This document shows, piece after piece, positions 30,072 through 31,955 of a stretch of DNA of 31,955 nt. The notes beneath the pieces were generated by a model that saw only the letters and a list, made by a program, of their open reading frames with translations, was not told the DNA's origin and did not search any database. The translations under genes were made by a program, and so were the position numbers. The DNA is from CAYLVJ01 sp964615425. GTDB taxonomy: Bacteria; Patescibacteriota; Minisyncoccia; Minisyncoccales; CAYTKG01. The first letter of the stretch is position 1; every line of letters starts with the position of its first letter. The DNA lies in the NCBI GenBank assembly GCA_964615425.1, contig CAZTOB010000006.1:1-31955 (forward strand), in the 5' to 3' direction.

Positions 30072-31783
30072 TGCCTAACTCAAAGAAAAAATTAATAATG
30101 CTTGCTCTCTTCCTCCTTGTTTTTTCATTTTGGGCGGAAAGCTGCCAGGCTCAACGCATTGATCTTAAGTACCCCCCTGTCCCAGGAGCGGAGGCTCCTC
30201 ACATTTTCATGAACAAGATAAAAGCGGGAGAGTACGAAAGAAACCAAGCTCTCCCTCTTTATTTAAAATATGTTTATCACCTTTTAATAACCTTGACGGG
30301 AATCGCTTGCTTGGTTTCCGTAAGCTGGGGGGGGTTTACCTATTTAACAAGCACCGTACGCGGTGACGCTCCCACTACTAAAAAAGCTTTGGACAGAATA
30401 ACTCTTTCCGTAATAGGTATCGTTATCACTCTTTCTTCCTACATGATTTTAAACACCTTAAATCCCGAACTTTTAACTTTTTACCTGGAAAAAGATGCTC
30501 TTCCGGAAGTAGAAATGCCGGAAGTTGAAAAACCAGAATATGATTACACCCACCAATTCGCTGAAGTTCCTTGGGCCGGACTGATCCAACAAACAAGAGA
30601 GTGGTCGGAAATCTTGAGAAAAGAAGCCACGGATGTGTGGAGAATAACTTCAATCAAAGGTGAGCAAGGTATCGCCACCATTGATGAGACTTCTATGTGC
30701 TTGAGTGTTCTTCTTGCAGCCTGTGACTGCGGAGCGGCCGACGACTGCGAAGAAGGGGAAGATGCAGAAAGGTGCACCACCGGATGTGACGTTAACGACA
30801 GCCAAAGCTGTGAGCCCGGAGACGACAGCCCCTGTCCTGACGTGGATCCCTGCAACTTTAAAAGGATCGAGGGAACGTGCAGTACCGGAGACGAAAACTG
30901 CATCGGAGGTTGTGTTCCCCCCGGATGCATCCCTACCAGCAAGCTGTGTGATATAAGCGCCTATCCGGAAGATAAAAAAGAAGAACTGACCTTTGGAGGT
31001 CAAACTTTGGATGACTCGGCGGCCTTAGGAAACCTTCCCGACAACTTAAGAGATGCTATAAATCAGATGGAGGGGCAGGTTGAAGAATTAGAAAGAAGAG
31101 CAAGAATTGAAATAGCTGAATTACGTTGGGCTAGAAGCCAACTCCAAGTTGCTGTACACAATCAAGCTTTAGCAGAAGCTTTGATAAGAAGTAGTTTCGG
31201 TATTTATAACGAGCAAGGCTGGGCTGGAATAGAGGGAAAAAAAACGGAAGAAATGTGGCCTTACTATGAGCCCCAGGCGCCTAACTTCTTTGCCTCTCCT
31301 TCAGGAGACAAGCCAACCCTTCCTCAATGCCAAGGACAGTGCCCCGGCGAAGCTCTTCCGTCCTGTGAATTATGCGGGGATGAGCTTCTTTGTTATGGAA
31401 ATGACTATCGGTGTTGTGCCACCGATCCCATAGTAACCGAGATGAGCAATTGTCGATGTGGAGTGCCCGGATTCAACAGTAGTTGTTCCGGGCATACTAA
31501 CGAATTTTCTTGTATTGATCCCCCGCCAGTTCACCAACAACCAATAGGTCACGATGAGTATGAGCCAGGCACTTGTTGTGAGTACCGAGGTTTTGGAGCT
31601 TGCGAGGGAGACAACCCTGCTTATCGGTGTTGTTCCCCGCGCCAATGCGACAGGAACGTTTGGAAAGATGCCGACAAATTCAACCAAAATACGCTTCTTT
31701 ACAACGGTCAAACTTTTGAAATCCCCGCCAATGGGGTCCACTTCTTCGGGCCCAACGGAGTTGGTTGTGGAGCTATTGATTGA
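30071..31783 (+). CDS. Exported pilin-hairpin protein with long Cys-rich ectodomain
   Basis: The 570-residue protein has a signal peptide (about 1-27, ending SCQAQ). A membrane hairpin follows: helix 1 (about 66-90, with VSWGGFTYL), a turn with RGDAPTTKKAL, and helix 2 (about 113-133). The pattern matches the pilin-like protein at 12610, so the two may be related. The rest is extracellular: Cys-rich block 1 (about 212-300), a helical middle (about 330-400, EGQVEELERRARIEIAELRWARSQ), and Cys-rich block 2 (about 417-540). It follows the small membrane gene with TAATG coupling. A role as a surface structure or adhesin attached to the secretion system is inferred. Confidence 0.85.
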   Translation: MPNSKKKLIMLALFLLVFSFWAESCQAQRIDLKYPPVPGAEAPHIFMNKIKAGEYERNQALPLYLKYVYHLLITLTGIACLVSVSWGGFTYLTSTVRGDAPTTKKALDRITLSVIGIVITLSSYMILNTLNPELLTFYLEKDALPEVEMPEVEKPEYDYTHQFAEVPWAGLIQQTREWSEILRKEATDVWRITSIKGEQGIATIDETSMCLSVLLAACDCGAADDCEEGEDAERCTTGCDVNDSQSCEPGDDSPCPDVDPCNFKRIEGTCSTGDENCIGGCVPPGCIPTSKLCDISAYPEDKKEELTFGGQTLDDSAALGNLPDNLRDAINQMEGQVEELERRARIEIAELRWARSQLQVAVHNQALAEALIRSSFGIYNEQGWAGIEGKKTEEMWPYYEPQAPNFFASPSGDKPTLPQCQGQCPGEALPSCELCGDELLCYGNDYRCCATDPIVTEMSNCRCGVPGFNSSCSGHTNEFSCIDPPPVHQQPIGHDEYEPGTCCEYRGFGACEGDNPAYRCCSPRQCDRNVWKDADKFNQNTLLYNGQTFEIPANGVHFFGPNGVGCGAID

Positions 31784-31800
31784 AAGATAAGAATAAATTA

Positions 31801-31955
31801 TGCGCAAAGAATATATAAAAATTAAAAAAACTGTCTCTCTTGTTTCTTTCTTTTTTATATTCCTTTCTTTAGCCACTCCAGCTCATGCTCAAGACGTGGG
31901 TTGTATCGCTGACGGATTAGCTGAATATATTATCCCTGTTTTCGATGCCTTGGGA
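31801..31955 (+). CDS. Start of another exported protein (cut by window edge)
   Basis: About 51 residues are visible. The start is ATG 31801-31803 (MRKEYIKIKKTVSL). A signal peptide ends near ATPAHA and is followed by QDVGCIADGLAEYIIPVFDALG. It lies 17 bases after the previous stop and is probably the next gene of the T4SS operon. The family cannot be told from this fragment; a membrane or pilin-like T4SS component is likely. Confidence 0.7.

Noticed and set aside
1..31955. CRISPR arrays, insertion sequences, prophage genes
   Set aside because: No regularly spaced repeats, transposase, integrase or terminal inverted repeats were seen. The fibre-like protein alone is not evidence for a phage.

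Overview
The window looks like a metagenome-assembled scaffold from a member of the Candidate Phyla Radiation (Patescibacteria; Parcubacteria- or Microgenomates-like). The evidence is a reduced VirB-type secretion gene set (VirB6/TrbL-like, PrgI/VirB3-like, split TraC/VirB4), a surface protein with 'VGIGT' repeats, many signal-peptide Cys-rich proteins, tightly packed genes, few Shine-Dalgarno sites, and household genes lying beside tRNAs. TGA is used as a stop (ends near 1204, 14743, 29686 and 31783), so the code is standard and not the Gracilibacteria type. Two 100-N scaffold gaps are present. The one at 25643-25742 is almost certainly false: identical 55-bp sequences flank it, and collapsing them restores one open frame.

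Layout. 1-2936 (minus): surface operon with an anchored fibre-like protein (holding the first gap), a 25-Cys secreted protein and a membrane protein cut by the window edge. 3061-6136 (minus): nusA-tig-clpP, for transcription elongation, folding at the ribosome and proteolysis. 6248-7687 (plus): tRNA-Ala(CGC) followed after one base by an APC permease. 7684-12435 (minus): CCA-adding enzyme, tRNA-Pro(CGG), a P-type ATPase with altered signature motifs, and a small membrane protein. 12511-13251 (plus): tRNA-Arg(TCG), a pilin-like Cys-rich protein, tRNA-Lys(CTT). 13252-13641 (minus): YjbQ family. 13664-20038 (plus): DRG-like GTPase, rpsO, NYN-domain protein, pnp, a coiled-coil/PKD membrane protein, DksA-like protein. 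20095-21090 (minus): LysM-M23 peptidase. 21287-24766 (plus): rsmA and a VirB6-like protein with a 500-residue soluble tail. 24833-26232 (minus): SPFH/band-7-like membrane protein. 26390-31955 (plus): type IV secretion-like operon (unknown soluble protein, PrgI, TraC-like protein, VirB4 ATPase, small membrane protein, pilin-hairpin/Cys-rich protein, start of another exported protein).

How it fits together. The most interesting theme is a cell-envelope machine: VirB3/B4/B6-like parts together with at least two proteins that join a pilin-like membrane hairpin (shared 'WGG' motif and Gly-Asp turn) to Cys-rich extracellular parts. A plausible role is DNA or protein exchange with a host or neighbour, but the sequence alone does not prove it. 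The promoters of the fibre operon, the VirB6-like gene and the T4SS operon share an extended -10 of the form TATGTTAWWAT. Several household genes seem to start transcription at or within a few bases of the start codon, including two compact divergent promoters. The rest is core RNA and protein metabolism.
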